From NCBI RefSeq assembly GCF_010078235.1, contig NZ_JAABOS010000006.1, positions 124,001 through 188,000 on the forward strand: a stretch of DNA of 64,000 bases. Direction: 5' to 3'. The notes under the pieces were generated by a model. It ran no database searches. It saw only the letters and a list, made by a program, of their open reading frames with translations, and was not told where the DNA came from. This document shows positions 1 to 8,929 of the stretch, one piece after another. Position 1 is the first letter of the stretch; each line of letters begins with the position of its first letter. This DNA is from Cognatundibacterium crateris (GTDB lineage Bacteria; Pseudomonadota; Gammaproteobacteria; Burkholderiales; Burkholderiaceae_D). A program made the translations under genes and the position numbers.

Positions 1-2
1 AG

Positions 3-1244
3 GGTATCGTTTATATTGCCAGTATCACGGATAATAAAGTATTCGCCATGAATAGCGGCGCTAACCCGGTCGTGTTTTTATCTGCACCGGTGACCGAAGC
101 GGAAGGCCTCAACAGTTTTCAGGATGGATTGCTTGCGACGGCGAAATTCAGTGATGTGAATGGCTTAGCTATTGATGCTGCAGATAATTTATATTTGACG
201 GAATACCATAACGAGAAAGTCAGAAAAATTACGGCAACAGGCTTAGTATCGACCATTTCCGGTGCGCCGCATCGTGGTATTCAGTCTGGTTTGGCAACTG
301 ACAGCAGATTTTCAACTTTATTCGGTGTGACTTTGGATGCGACCGGTAATATTTTTCTGTCGGAATCTGGTTACAATGCGATACGGAAATTAGATAAAAA
401 CGGTAAGGTACAGGTTTTTGCAGGAGGAAATGCTGCCAGTGGCTACGCAGATGGTATTGGCAATGCTGCAAAGTTCAATTACCCCATGGGTAGTTTTATC
501 AATGCTGATGGTGCATTGCTTGTTGCTGATACCTATAATCAGCTCATACGCAAGGTCGACACTAATCAAAAAGTAACTACCCTGGCTGGTAGGCAGGGTG
601 TGTCAAGCCGGATAGATGGAAGTATATCAGGCGCGTCCTTCCGCTCACCATACAGTGTTGTTCAGGATAAAAGTGGGAACATTTATGTTGGTGAAACTTA
701 CTCTATCCGTAAAATAGCAACGACCGGTCAGGTGACGACCATTGCAGGTGGTAAATATCAGCTTGCTACCGTTGGTGGAGTAACGACTTTTATTTATCCG
801 GACGGACCAGCTTTGAGTGCTGGCTTGGGATACGTTTATGGGATGACGATAGACAGTAAAGATAATTTGCTATTTGCAGATTGTTATTCACATCGGATCA
901 GAAAACTCACACCCAACGGTGAAATTATGACTGTCGCTGGCTCGCTCAACAGCGAGCGGGGTAAAACGGATAGTAATGGTATCAATGCGAGGTTCGCTTG
1001 CCCCAATGCGGTAGTTGCGGATGAGTCTGATAATCTCTACGTACTGGATTACGGCAACCGCCTGATCCGTAAAATCACCCCGCAAGGCGACGTGACGACG
1101 GTCGTTGGAAATGGCAGCTATTTAAGCTCGGTCGGTAAATTGCCCGCCAATCTGAGTTCGTTATCTGGCTTGGCCTATGATAAAAATAGTCGTTCCTTGC
1201 TGGTTACGACTGATGCAGCCTTGTTCCGTGTGGTGTTGCCCTAA
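3..1244 (+). CDS. NHL-repeat beta-propeller protein (5' partial)
   Basis: The reading frame is open from the window edge: the codons before the first ATG at 48 read GIVYIASITDNKVFA, which continues the repeat pattern, so the true start lies upstream. Five or more NHL-type blades are visible, each with a core like D-x-x-x-N-L-Y-L/F-x-x-x-x-x-x-x-I-R-K-I-T/D followed by G-x-V-x-T-x-A-G (for example NLYLTEYHNEKVRKI, NIYVGETYSIRKI and NLYVLDYGNRLIRKI). Such repeats fold into a beta-propeller that usually serves binding or is part of a secreted or surface protein. No catalytic motif is seen. A strong hairpin terminator follows the stop. The ligand and the N-terminal export signal cannot be judged from this part. 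Confidence 0.85.
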   Translation, partial: GIVYIASITDNKVFAMNSGANPVVFLSAPVTEAEGLNSFQDGLLATAKFSDVNGLAIDAADNLYLTEYHNEKVRKITATGLVSTISGAPHRGIQSGLATDSRFSTLFGVTLDATGNIFLSESGYNAIRKLDKNGKVQVFAGGNAASGYADGIGNAAKFNYPMGSFINADGALLVADTYNQLIRKVDTNQKVTTLAGRQGVSSRIDGSISGASFRSPYSVVQDKSGNIYVGETYSIRKIATTGQVTTIAGGKYQLATVGGVTTFIYPDGPALSAGLGYVYGMTIDSKDNLLFADCYSHRIRKLTPNGEIMTVAGSLNSERGKTDSNGINARFACPNAVVADESDNLYVLDYGNRLIRKITPQGDVTTVVGNGSYLSSVGKLPANLSSLSGLAYDKNSRSLLVTTDAALFRVVLP

Positions 1245-1276
1245 GTAACAAGCCGCTAGTTTGCAATGAAAATACA

Positions 1277-1307
1277 GCCCCGTTTGTTGAACAGACGGGG
1301 CTTTTTT
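1277..1307 (+). terminator. Rho-independent terminator after the NHL-repeat gene
   Basis: An 11-bp stem (1277-1287 with 1291-1301, core GCCCCGT / ACGGGGC, one G-T pair) closes a 3-nt loop and is followed by a run of six T. Confidence 0.9.
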
Positions 1308-1434
1308 ATATGGCTGTTTGAATAAAACTTGTTAATTTTTGTAATTTTATACACAATGCTAAACGGGAATTATTTCCCCATTAAGTATTTCTTATCCAGC
1401 ATTTTTACTCAGCAGCTTTTGCCAAGGGCCATTC

Positions 1435-2646
1435 ATGTCAGAACTTTCAACCATCGCTGAAGCCTATGTCCGCTTAGTCCTGGCTGTCGGTTTGCATGAT
1501 CCCGGTTATGTCGATGCCTACATTGGGCCGCAGGCCTGGCGCGATGAGGCACAGCAGTTGCCGCTGACGCAGTTGAAGCAGCAGGCCGCTGATTTATTGG
1601 AAGGTATCGCTGCGCTGTCTGACAGCGATGTAGAGCAAAAAGCGCGACAGGCATTTCTGCGCTTACAGATCGCCTCGGTGAAGACGTATATAGAGCAACT
1701 GATGGGACAGTTGCTGCCCTTTGATCAGGAGTCGCTGGCCTTATATGATGCGGTTTCTCCGCCACTGACGCCAGCTGATCTGGATGCAACACTGGCGGAG
1801 TTGGATGCGCTGGTACCGGGGCAGGGTGATCTCAATGCGCGTCTGTCTGACTACAACCGCCAATTCGAAATTCCGCGTGACAAACTCGATGCCGTGTTCA
1901 CGGCAGCTGTCAACGAAGCTCGTGCCAGAACACGGCGCTACATCGCTTTACCGGACAATGAGAGTTTTGAAATTGCCTATGTCAATAATCAGGTCTGGAG
2001 TGCCTATAACTGGTACAAGGGAAATAACCGCAGCCTGATCGAAGTCAACACTGACTTTCCCATGTTTATCAGTCGTGCCATAGACCTGGCCAGCCATGAA
2101 GCTTATCCTGGCCACCATGTATTCAATTTGCTGCTGGAGCAAGACATGGTGCAGCAAAAAGCCTGGATGGAATATGCGGTCTATCCACTGTATTCACCCA
2201 TGTCTTTTCTGGCAGAAGGCAGTGCCAACTACGGTATAGAAATCGCCTTCCCACATGCAGAACGTATGGAGTTTGAAAAGACGGTGTTGTTTCCGCTGGC
2301 AGGCATAGATCCGGAAAAGGCCGAGCTGTATTACCGGATACAGGCAGTGCTGCAGCAATTATCCTATTCCGGGAACATGGTCGCCAAAAGCTATCTGGAT
2401 GGAGAAATCGGGCGTGAGACGGCAATAGCGATGCTGATGAAGTACAGCCTGTCAGATGCAGCACGTTCTGCGCAGCGCTTGCGCTTTATTGAGCATAACC
2501 GATCCTATGTGATCAACTACAACCTGGGTCAGGATACGGTGCAGGCCTTTGTCGAAAAGCGGGCCGGTAAAACCGATGTCGCGTTGCGCTGGCAAGTGTT
2601 TACTGAATTACTGCGCAAACCAGTCAGCGCATCCATGATGCATTGA
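1435..2646 (+). CDS. DUF885 family protein (putative zinc metallopeptidase)
   Basis: The 403-residue protein carries the DUF885 signature HEAYPGHH near residues 220-227, an HExxxPGH-type metal site, and a downstream FLAEGSANYG segment near residue 260 that resembles the family's second acidic motif. Members are annotated as putative metallopeptidases, but few have been tested. It is shorter than many DUF885 proteins (about 550-600 residues) and has no signal peptide or membrane segment, so a cytoplasmic location is likely. The start at 1435 has only a weak AAGG ribosome site. The AT-rich 190 bp upstream follow the previous terminator, so it probably has its own promoter. It stands alone, convergent with the SSB-like gene. 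Confidence 0.8.
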   Translation: MSELSTIAEAYVRLVLAVGLHDPGYVDAYIGPQAWRDEAQQLPLTQLKQQAADLLEGIAALSDSDVEQKARQAFLRLQIASVKTYIEQLMGQLLPFDQESLALYDAVSPPLTPADLDATLAELDALVPGQGDLNARLSDYNRQFEIPRDKLDAVFTAAVNEARARTRRYIALPDNESFEIAYVNNQVWSAYNWYKGNNRSLIEVNTDFPMFISRAIDLASHEAYPGHHVFNLLLEQDMVQQKAWMEYAVYPLYSPMSFLAEGSANYGIEIAFPHAERMEFEKTVLFPLAGIDPEKAELYYRIQAVLQQLSYSGNMVAKSYLDGEIGRETAIAMLMKYSLSDAARSAQRLRFIEHNRSYVINYNLGQDTVQAFVEKRAGKTDVALRWQVFTELLRKPVSASMMH

Positions 2647-2666
2647 CTGGCACTGAATGGATGGCT

Positions 2667-2978
2667 TTATTCCCCGCGCTGCGCACTCAGTATCGCGTGG
2701 GCAATCAGGTCGATCGCTGGGCGGGTATTGCCTTGCTTATCGGTCCAGACTTTAGGTGTCAGCGCACCTGACAAACACACGCTTTCACCATCGCCCAGCG
2801 CCAATAGCGCGCTGCGCACGGCCTGTTGAAAAGTGATCACATTGCACATTATCGTATCGCCCTCATCGGTGGCGACTTTCAGCTTACAGGTTACATAGAC
2901 CGAGCCCGCCTGGCCTGATCGCTGCTCTGCGATACCATACAAACGTCCTGCCACTAAGCCATCTATCATGGAATTCAT
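2667..2978 (-). CDS. SSB-like OB-fold single-stranded DNA-binding protein
   Basis: The 103-residue protein has the order of an SSB/PriB-type OB fold: an N-terminal strand with MIDGLVAGRLYG, a central strand VTCKLKVAT, CNVITFQQ, a GDGESVCLSGALTP turn and a C-terminal IDLIAHAILSA strand. It lacks the acidic C-terminal tail through which the main SSB recruits partner proteins, so it is an accessory single-strand-binding protein rather than the essential SSB. Small stand-alone proteins of this kind are common in Burkholderiales. The gene is monocistronic and convergent with the DUF885 gene (20 bp apart). An inverted repeat TTAGAC / GTCTAA (3004-3009 and 3018-3023) lies just upstream and could be regulatory. 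Confidence 0.75.
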   Translation of the reverse strand: MNSMIDGLVAGRLYGIAEQRSGQAGSVYVTCKLKVATDEGDTIMCNVITFQQAVRSALLALGDGESVCLSGALTPKVWTDKQGNTRPAIDLIAHAILSAQRGE

Positions 2979-3174
2979 CCCGGAAATTATTGAATAACGC
3001 GCATTAGACGATACTTAGTCTAAGATGGCAAATACAGATGTCAGCAGGCATGCTGAGTCCGCCCTTGCAGCCAGCCTGGCGCCGTACGCTGCAGGTGTGC
3101 CACTTTATCTGCTCGCCCTGAGACTGACATACAAGTACAATGCGCGTCCCCCAACATAGACAGGAGTGATCACC

Positions 3175-3429
3175 ATGACCATGAGTTACGAGGAATATCT
3201 GGACGAAGTCACCACATTAATGACAGAAAATTTTGATTTGTCTGATGAAGCCGCGATCAAATATGTGATGCGTGCTCAGGCCAATGACTTTTTCACTTTG
3301 CATGATGATATGCCTGCCATGCGTACGTTGGAGCGCGCAGTGCAGGACGCGCAGACGATCTACGATCAGCGCCATGCATCGCGCCCCCACGTACCGCCAA
3401 AACGCAGCAATAAAGTTCGTAGCAAATAA
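3175..3429 (+). CDS. Small conserved-looking hypothetical protein (84 aa)
   Basis: I chose the ATG at 3175 because an AGGAG site (3162-3166) sits 8 nt upstream; a GTG at 3166 is possible in the same frame but overlaps that site. The product is acidic in the first half (SYEEYLDEVTTLM) and basic at the C-terminus (PPKRSNKVRSK), with no signal peptide, membrane segment or recognised domain. The last five codons, including the stop, belong to a 15-bp unit that is repeated downstream, so the gene end has been duplicated several times. Function unknown. The start and ribosome site make it likely to be real. Confidence 0.6.
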   Translation: MTMSYEEYLDEVTTLMTENFDLSDEAAIKYVMRAQANDFFTLHDDMPAMRTLERAVQDAQTIYDQRHASRPHVPPKRSNKVRSK

Positions 3430-3489
3430 GTGCGTAGCAAATAAGTTCGTAGCAAATCAGTTTGTAGCAAATAAGCGCATAGCAAGTAG
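3415..3489 (+). repeat. Five tandem 15-bp repeats carrying repeated stop codons
   Basis: The unit is close to GTTCGTAGCAAATAA, with copies at 3415, 3430, 3445, 3460 and 3475, increasingly diverged. Because 15 is divisible by three, every copy stays in frame with the 84-aa gene. The frame reads VRSK-stop, VRSK-stop, VRSKS, VCSK-stop, AHSK-stop. Confidence 0.9.
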
Positions 3490-3624
3490 TTCGTACTCAT
3501 GACCTTGGCTGTTGGCTAGGTGCAACAGCATTCCGCATATTTACACGTCAATTAATTTACTTTCCATTAGTTTGATCTAAGCGAGGCTGTAGCTACCGCG
3601 TTTTCTGCTACATTGATTTCTATT

Positions 3625-3726
3625 AGGACTTACGCAAAACCGCCCCAGCTGCGTTATGGCTCCTTGTCGTACACTGCGTACTGTCTGCGTCGCCATGCCT
3701 TGCCGGGACGATTTCGCGTAAGTCCT
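3625..3726 (+). mobile_element. 102-bp MITE-like element, copy 1
   Basis: Left end AGGACTTACGCAAAA; right end, read on the other strand, AGGACTTACGCGAAAT. It has the same 102-bp length and orientation as 23053-23154 and is about 93% identical to the reverse complement of 45005-45106 (seven differences by eye). No coding capacity is evident and no clear target duplication is seen here. The rest of the 3490-3900 gap holds a small GCAGGC-gaa-GCCTGC hairpin (3751-3767) and otherwise nothing I can support. Confidence 0.85.
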
Positions 3727-3900
3727 CTCTATGTTTCATTGGTGGTGGTATCACCGGCAGGCGAAGCCTGCGCATAGTCAGTCTCCTCAGCTGACCTGAT
3801 CCGTATGCGTTGCACCCCATGCCTGTGTACGTGATAGTGATCCAGCAATCACGATTTTCACGCAATAGACTTATTGGTATTTGTCACTATAGGGAGAAGA

Positions 3901-5508
3901 ATGATGTGGAATATCTCTATCCGCGCCAGATTGAACTTTGCCATGCTTAGTCTGGGCGTACTTCTGGTGTTGATTGCAGCCGGTGGATTTATGGGGCTGC
4001 GTCAGTCTAACCATGCAGTGCAAACCGTGTATGAAGACAGATTGCTTGCCATGGGTCAGCTTGATACCGTGATACGCGCCATATTACGCAATCAGATTGA
4101 AGTCGCCGCCGCCTTATCTGCGGAACCGGATGCGATACAGCCGTATCTGGATGCAGTCAAAAAGAATAAAGAGATCGCCGATAAGGAATGGACCGATTAC
4201 ATGGCGACCTACCTGACGCCGGAAGAGAAAATACTGGCGGATCAATTTACCCAAAGCCGTAAGCAGTTTCTGGAGCGTGGTTTGTTGCCTGCATTGAAAG
4301 CCTTGCAGCAAAAAGACCAGAAAACAGCCGCTGACTTGTTCCGGGGGGCGATGCGGACTGAGTTTGAAGCCGTGAAAAAAAACATGGATGACTTATTGGC
4401 ATTGCAGCTCAAAGAGGCCAAGCAGGAATATCAGAATAGCCAGGCAACGTTTAGCAGTTTTACCTGGGTTGCCATTATGGTGGTGATATTGGGGTTAGGT
4501 CTGGCGCTGGGCATGCGCTATTGGTTGATTAACTCGATTTCTGCACCGCTGAACCGGGCGGTAGATTTTGCTGATGCGATTGCGGAGGGGGATTTAACGC
4601 GCCAGATCCGTATCGACTCTCAGGATGAAATCGGTGAACTTTTACATTCGCTGCAAAAAATGAGTGGCAATCTTCAGCAAATCGTACAACAGGTCAGAAC
4701 AGGGACGGAAACCATCACGACTGCTTCGACTGAAATTGCCAGCGGCAATATGGATTTGTCCGCCCGTACTGAAGCACAGGCAGGCTCACTGGAAGAAACC
4801 TCTTCTTCGATGGAAGAGCTGACCTCCACCACCCGTCAAAATGGTGACAATGCACGTCAGGCGAATACGCTGGCCTTGTCCGCTTCAGAGATCGCGGTCA
4901 AAGGTGGTGAGGTGGTGTCGCGCGTAGTCGATACCATGGGCTCGATTAACAGCTCTTCGCAAAAAATTGTCGACATCATCAGCGTGATTGATGGCATCGC
5001 ATTTCAAACCAATATCCTCGCACTTAACGCAGCAGTCGAAGCTGCACGTGCCGGTGAGCAGGGCAGAGGATTTGCAGTAGTCGCATCTGAGGTGCGTAAT
5101 CTGGCTCAGCGTTCTGCCGCTGCCGCCAAAGAAATCAAAGTCCTGATTACAGATTCTGTCGAAAACGTGGAACAGGGTAATCGTCTGGTCAGCGAGGCAG
5201 GCAGTACCATGCAGGAAGTCGTCAACAGCGTCAAGCGGGTGACCGACATCATGAGTGAAATTACTGCCGCCAGCCGTGAACAGGAAATCGGTATAGAGCA
5301 AGTCAACCAGGCGATCATTACCATGGATGGCGTGACACAACAAAATGCGGCGCTGGTGGAGCAGGCTGCTGCTGCCGCCAAGTCGCTGCAGGATCAGGCA
5401 GAAGAACTCGTGCAGGTGGTCGGTGTATTCAAATTACAGAATCAGTTCTCTGCAGCGGTTCAGGCTATGCCACAGGCACGGGCTAGCCAGGCCTTATTGC
5501 GGGCCTGA
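3901..5508 (+). CDS. Methyl-accepting chemotaxis protein (Tar/Tsr type)
   Basis: Membrane chemoreceptor of about 535 residues. TM1 (about 12-34), a periplasmic four-helix-bundle-like region (about 35-185), TM2 (about 187-210), HAMP (about 210-262) and a long signalling coiled coil follow in order. The hairpin tip is clear: [20 protein letters not shown], then [15 protein letters not shown]. It should bind a small molecule outside the cell and control CheA through CheW. No C-terminal NWETF-type pentapeptide for CheR is present; the tail ends in RASQALLRA. The ATG at 3901 (or 3904) follows an AGGGAGA site, which is preferred over an upstream TTG. No che genes are nearby, so this is an orphan receptor. 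Ligand unknown. Confidence 0.93.
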   Translation: MMWNISIRARLNFAMLSLGVLLVLIAAGGFMGLRQSNHAVQTVYEDRLLAMGQLDTVIRAILRNQIEVAAALSAEPDAIQPYLDAVKKNKEIADKEWTDYMATYLTPEEKILADQFTQSRKQFLERGLLPALKALQQKDQKTAADLFRGAMRTEFEAVKKNMDDLLALQLKEAKQEYQNSQATFSSFTWVAIMVVILGLGLALGMRYWLINSISAPLNRAVDFADAIAEGDLTRQIRIDSQDEIGELLHSLQKMSGNLQQIVQQVRTGTETITTASTEIASGNMDLSARTEAQAGSLEETSSSMEELTSTTRQNGDNARQANTLALSASEIAVKGGEVVSRVVDTMGSINSSSQKIVDIISVIDGIAFQTNILALNAAVEAARAGEQGRGFAVVASEVRNLAQRSAAAAKEIKVLITDSVENVEQGNRLVSEAGSTMQEVVNSVKRVTDIMSEITAASREQEIGIEQVNQAIITMDGVTQQNAALVEQAAAAAKSLQDQAEELVQVVGVFKLQNQFSAAVQAMPQARASQALLRA

Positions 5509-5623
5509 TGTGCTGAACTGCTGACGCTATATGTTTGCTGCGCTGCCAGCTGTGCTGGCGCAGCTGGCGCGAAAATGATATGTTGCGTTTTTTGTTTTTA
5601 CACGCGTCTTGCGTGTTTCCATC

Positions 5624-6151
5624 ATGTTTGCTTCCCGAAGTTTTTGTACTCTGCTGGTGTTGCTGACCGTGTTGGCATCCACTGCCTGTGATCGCAAACC
5701 TGTCGCTTCAGGCGCCTCCGCAACTGCTACAGGCACCCAGTTATCTGGCCGTTTTCATCTGGCAGATTTATATGGACAGAATTATCCGCAACAGCAGACC
5801 GTGCTGTCCCAGAGCATACTGATCCGGGATAGTCAGCCCGCGCTGATGCAGGCGCTGGCAGCCGTGATCTTCCGTCATACCGCGATCAGCCCATTTGATG
5901 TCACGCAGTTCCGGCAAGTCCATATACAGCTGGCCGGAACGCAGAAAGACGTACAAAAAGAGAGCGGGAAAGCAGCAAATACGCCGCATAACTATGAAAT
6001 ACAAGTGACGCTGGGCCCGCAGATCAGACCAGAGCAGTTTGTTGCTTTACTCAATGAACTGGATGCACTGCGTTCAACAATGAAACCAGATGGCGAATTT
6101 CAATACAGTTTACGCTTCCCACCGCGCCAGGCCTTAGGCACGTCGCAGTGA
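5624..6151 (+). CDS. Hypothetical exported protein, possible lipoprotein
   Basis: From the ATG at 5624 the product begins with a short basic stretch and a hydrophobic segment (CTLLVLLTVLASTAC) and then a polar sequence, as in an exported protein. The cysteine in LASTACD could be a lipidation site, but serine at -3 makes the lipobox weak. The remaining 150 residues match no domain I recognise; they are mixed alpha/beta in character, ending with YSLRFPPRQALG. No good ribosome site is visible, and a TTG at 5609 is an alternative start. It lies 115 bp after the chemoreceptor. The spacer holds an imperfect hairpin around 5541-5564. Function unknown. Confidence 0.55.
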   Translation: MFASRSFCTLLVLLTVLASTACDRKPVASGASATATGTQLSGRFHLADLYGQNYPQQQTVLSQSILIRDSQPALMQALAAVIFRHTAISPFDVTQFRQVHIQLAGTQKDVQKESGKAANTPHNYEIQVTLGPQIRPEQFVALLNELDALRSTMKPDGEFQYSLRFPPRQALGTSQ

Positions 6152-6166
6152 AATGACGGTATGTAT

Positions 6167-6919
6167 TCAATTTGAGCGCTCAGGCAGATGCTTACGCAGT
6201 ATGCGGTTTAACTGTCCCGATTGCTGCATTTCATCCAGGCGTTTATCGATCTGATGAATGAGCTTAAGGCCCTCAGGATGGGCTTTGCTGACGGCATAAT
6301 GCAGCGCGATGCGGCTGCTGCCCGGCAGCGGCACGATACGGTAGCGCTCATTGTCAAACGGCAGGATTTCTAATTGCGCGAAACCTGCAAAAATCTCCTG
6401 CATATCGATCAGAATATCGCAGCGGCCGATATCGAGTTTTTTCAACAGGCTCGTGTAATTCGGTGCGCCACTGTCTATGCTGGAAGCGGGCAGCTTGCTG
6501 TAGGAGGTAAAGCTGCCACGCAAGGCGCAGACTTTAAACTTAGTCAGATCACTGAGCTGCGTGACTGGGGCTGACGGAAAGCGCTGGCTTGCATACAAAT
6601 AAGACGGTGTCAGTGAAAAATAGGAACGTGAAAACAGATATATCTGCTCGCGCTCCGGACTCTTCAAGGTCGACATGGAGATATCGATCTGGCTTGCGGC
6701 CTGCATATCGGTCAGACAGCGTAGCCAGGGCAGCAGTTTGATAACGGGATTGGGGAAAATCTGACGTAACAAATCGGCAGAGATGCCCTGCACTTCATTA
6801 TCCCCTGTCGCCTGATAAGAAAATGGCGGCCATTGACTCTCGCCGCCACAGGCACGGGTTTGTGCATGCGCAGTTGCTGACGCCAATAAGCCGCACGCAA
6901 CATAGTAAAACAGCTTCAT
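6167..6919 (-). CDS. Periplasmic substrate-binding protein, SBP_bac_3 family
   Basis: The product starts MKLFYYVACGLLASATAHA, a typical Sec signal peptide cleaved after AHA. I therefore place the start at 6919, where an AAAGGGA site precedes the ATG, rather than at a longer upstream frame. The mature part has the family 3 layout of ABC-type amino-acid binding proteins (WPPFSY, ADLLRQIFP, then ISMSTLKSPER and FKVCALRGSFTSY) and a two-lobe size of about 230 residues. No permease or ATPase gene is adjacent, so it may be an orphan binding protein or a sensor. A stem-loop-forming inverted repeat lies immediately upstream. Confidence 0.8.
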   Translation of the reverse strand: MKLFYYVACGLLASATAHAQTRACGGESQWPPFSYQATGDNEVQGISADLLRQIFPNPVIKLLPWLRCLTDMQAASQIDISMSTLKSPEREQIYLFSRSYFSLTPSYLYASQRFPSAPVTQLSDLTKFKVCALRGSFTSYSKLPASSIDSGAPNYTSLLKKLDIGRCDILIDMQEIFAGFAQLEILPFDNERYRIVPLPGSSRIALHYAVSKAHPEGLKLIHQIDKRLDEMQQSGQLNRILRKHLPERSN

Positions 6920-6935
6920 AAGTCCCTTTCTGTCA

Positions 6936-6984
6936 CATAGTTTGACTCTAGGTGAACGTGGGGGACTTGGCAAGTCAGACTATG
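6936..6984 (-). promoter_or_regulatory. Inverted repeat upstream of the solute-binding protein gene
   Basis: CATAGTTTGACT (6936-6947) and AGTCAGACTATG (6973-6984) are complementary at 11 of 12 positions with 25 bp between them. It could be an operator with two half-sites or a leader hairpin. Confidence 0.4.
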
Positions 6985-7052
6985 TTAAATGACTAATTTA
7001 GATAACTAATGTAAATAAATAATTTAGTCACTATTGATGCTGGCAATCCGGT

Positions 7053-7370
7053 TTATTTCTGTATCAGTTCCGCGTGAAAAAAGCTGCCCGGGGCGGCCTG
7101 CGACAATTGCAGCAAGCGATCTATATTCGGATGTTTGCCTGGATGCTGCTGCGCATCGGCTGTGTGTTCGGCATACCATGCCAGCCCCTGTTGCGCTGCC
7201 GCCTGATCAATCTGCGATGCTGCATTGATCAGCGCATGATAGACGCGCACACTGCCGGCAGAGCCAGGCTGGTTTTCTATGCGTGCCAGCAAAGTACCAT
7301 CCTGATACAACGTGATGGCAGCCAGATGATCGATGGTGGGCAGGGAGGATAAAATTTCTGAGAATTGCAT
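7053..7370 (-). CDS. DUF2322 family protein
   Basis: The 105-residue protein matches my recollection of the small DUF2322 family of Beta- and Gammaproteobacteria: LPTIDHLAAITL, an IENQPGSAGSVRVYHAL block, GLAWYAEHTADAQ and HPGKHPNIDRLL. No biochemical role is established for the family. There is no signal peptide or membrane segment, so it is probably cytoplasmic. The gene is monocistronic and separated by about 130 bp from the solute-binding protein gene on the same strand. The assignment rests on motif memory. Confidence 0.7.
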   Translation of the reverse strand: MQFSEILSSLPTIDHLAAITLYQDGTLLARIENQPGSAGSVRVYHALINAASQIDQAAAQQGLAWYAEHTADAQQHPGKHPNIDRLLQLSQAAPGSFFHAELIQK

Positions 7371-7690
7371 ATGCGGTCAGCGAAAAGTAAAGATGAAAGG
7401 GGCATATTGTAAGCGTGCTTCGGATGTTTTGCAGTGCTCCTGCTTAGCATCGCTGCCTGATCACGCAATGCTATCCTGGCTCGCGGACAGAGGCAGACAT
7501 ACAAGCATGCCGTAGCATGCCCTGAGGCATATCGTACTCATGCTCATTTTATAAAAAGTCACTTTTTTCCATATTAAATGGCTTCATCCAAGCTTGTGGA
7601 AACTCTGTTTTTTCAAAAGAATCGTATCGCGTCATCTGCTCGTCATAACTGTTCTATATCGTTCGGTTTTTTTCTGACGGATCGCTGACT
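7371..7690. other. Intergenic region without a supported gene
   Basis: This is the divergent spacer between the DUF2322 gene and the phosphodiesterase gene. It is AT-rich around 7545-7580, where promoters for the right-hand gene are likely, and contains GCATGC twice near 7505. No open frame with a convincing start was found. Confidence 0.5.
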
Positions 7691-8884
7691 ATGTCCTTTA
7701 CTCCCAAAAAAATCATGCTGGCAATCACTGCCTTGTCTCTGAGTGCCTGTGGTGGAAATTCCACACCAGCGCTCCCTTTGCTGACTCTGGATGGCGAAAA
7801 ACCGATGGTGGTTGCGCATCGCGGTGCGTCCGGCTATCTGCCGGAAGAAACCTATGAAGCCTATGTGAAAGCGATAGAGATCGGTGCTGATGCGATAGAG
7901 CCGGACCTGATTTCGACTAAGGATGGCGTACTGATTGCGCGCCATGATCCGAATCTGGCTTACAGCACTGACGTTGATAAACATCCGGAATTTGCATCCC
8001 GCAAAAAAACGGTGAGTGTCGATGGTGAAGTGCAGACTGGCTGGTTCGCCAGCGATTTTACTTTCGCTGAAATCAAAACCCTGGGCGGCATTTCCACCGA
8101 TGCGGAACGTCCTCAGCAATATAATGGCTTGTACAAAATCGTGAGTTTTCAGGAGATCATCGATCTGGTCAAAGCCAAGTCTAAAGAGACTGGCCGTACC
8201 ATCCAGGTATATCCGGAAACCAAGAACCCGAGCTACCATCGTGCATTAGGATTGCCGCTGGAAGACAAGCTGATAGATCTGATTAATAAGGCAGGCTGGA
8301 ATAGTAAAACTGCGCCAATACTGGTGCAGTCATTTGAGCCGGGCAGTCTCAAGGAAATGCGCAAAAAAGGCTTGAATGTACGCCTGGTACAGCTGATTGA
8401 CGCCGATGATGTCGATCTCAAAACCGGTGCCCTGACATATGCTGCGCCGTATGACAGACCGTATGACTGGGCGCTGGCCGGTGATAAGCGCATGTTCTCC
8501 GACATGGTGACGCCAGCCGGGCTGGCTGAAATCAAAACCTATGCCGACGGTATCGGTCCCTGGAAGCGTTACATCGTGAGCGTGAAGGGCACAGTCGGTG
8601 TCGATGGTAAGCTGCAGGACATCAATGGTGATGGCAAAATTAATGAAGCTGACACGACCACGCTGGCACCGGGCAGTCTGATCGCCGATGCGCATAAAGC
8701 CGGTTTGCTGGTGCATCCATACACCTTCCGCAATGAAAAGCGCCGTTTAGCTGCGAATTACAAAGGTGATCCTAAAGCCGAGTATCTGCAATTCCTGCGC
8801 TTGGGTGTAGACGGCATGTTCTCGGATTTTGCTGACACTGCACTCAGCAGTCGTGCTGACTATCTGAAAGAAATGGGACGCTGA
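7691..8884 (+). CDS. Glycerophosphodiester phosphodiesterase, lipoprotein
   Basis: Hydrolyses glycerophosphodiesters to glycerol-3-phosphate and an alcohol, supplying phosphate and glycerol. The N-terminus has a lipoprotein signal with lipobox LSAC (Cys20), so the enzyme should be membrane-anchored in the periplasm. The GDPD signature is complete: VVAHRGASGYLPEET (residues about 41-55), GADAIEPDL and HDPNL for the metal site, then a QSFEP segment and a VHPYTFRNE / GVDGMFSDF end. The 397-residue length fits periplasmic GlpQ-type enzymes. An insertion near residues 310-321 reads DINGDGKINEAD, an EF-hand-like calcium loop. The gene appears monocistronic. Confidence 0.92.
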   Translation: MSFTPKKIMLAITALSLSACGGNSTPALPLLTLDGEKPMVVAHRGASGYLPEETYEAYVKAIEIGADAIEPDLISTKDGVLIARHDPNLAYSTDVDKHPEFASRKKTVSVDGEVQTGWFASDFTFAEIKTLGGISTDAERPQQYNGLYKIVSFQEIIDLVKAKSKETGRTIQVYPETKNPSYHRALGLPLEDKLIDLINKAGWNSKTAPILVQSFEPGSLKEMRKKGLNVRLVQLIDADDVDLKTGALTYAAPYDRPYDWALAGDKRMFSDMVTPAGLAEIKTYADGIGPWKRYIVSVKGTVGVDGKLQDINGDGKINEADTTTLAPGSLIADAHKAGLLVHPYTFRNEKRRLAANYKGDPKAEYLQFLRLGVDGMFSDFADTALSSRADYLKEMGR

Positions 8885-8929
8885 TCCCGATGACTACGCT
8901 GGCCAGCTTTAATGACTGGCCAGCCTGCC

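Noticed and set aside
3731..3870. Cyclic-di-GMP riboswitch before the chemoreceptor gene
   Set aside because: A small hairpin is present but the conserved GEMM core sequences are absent.
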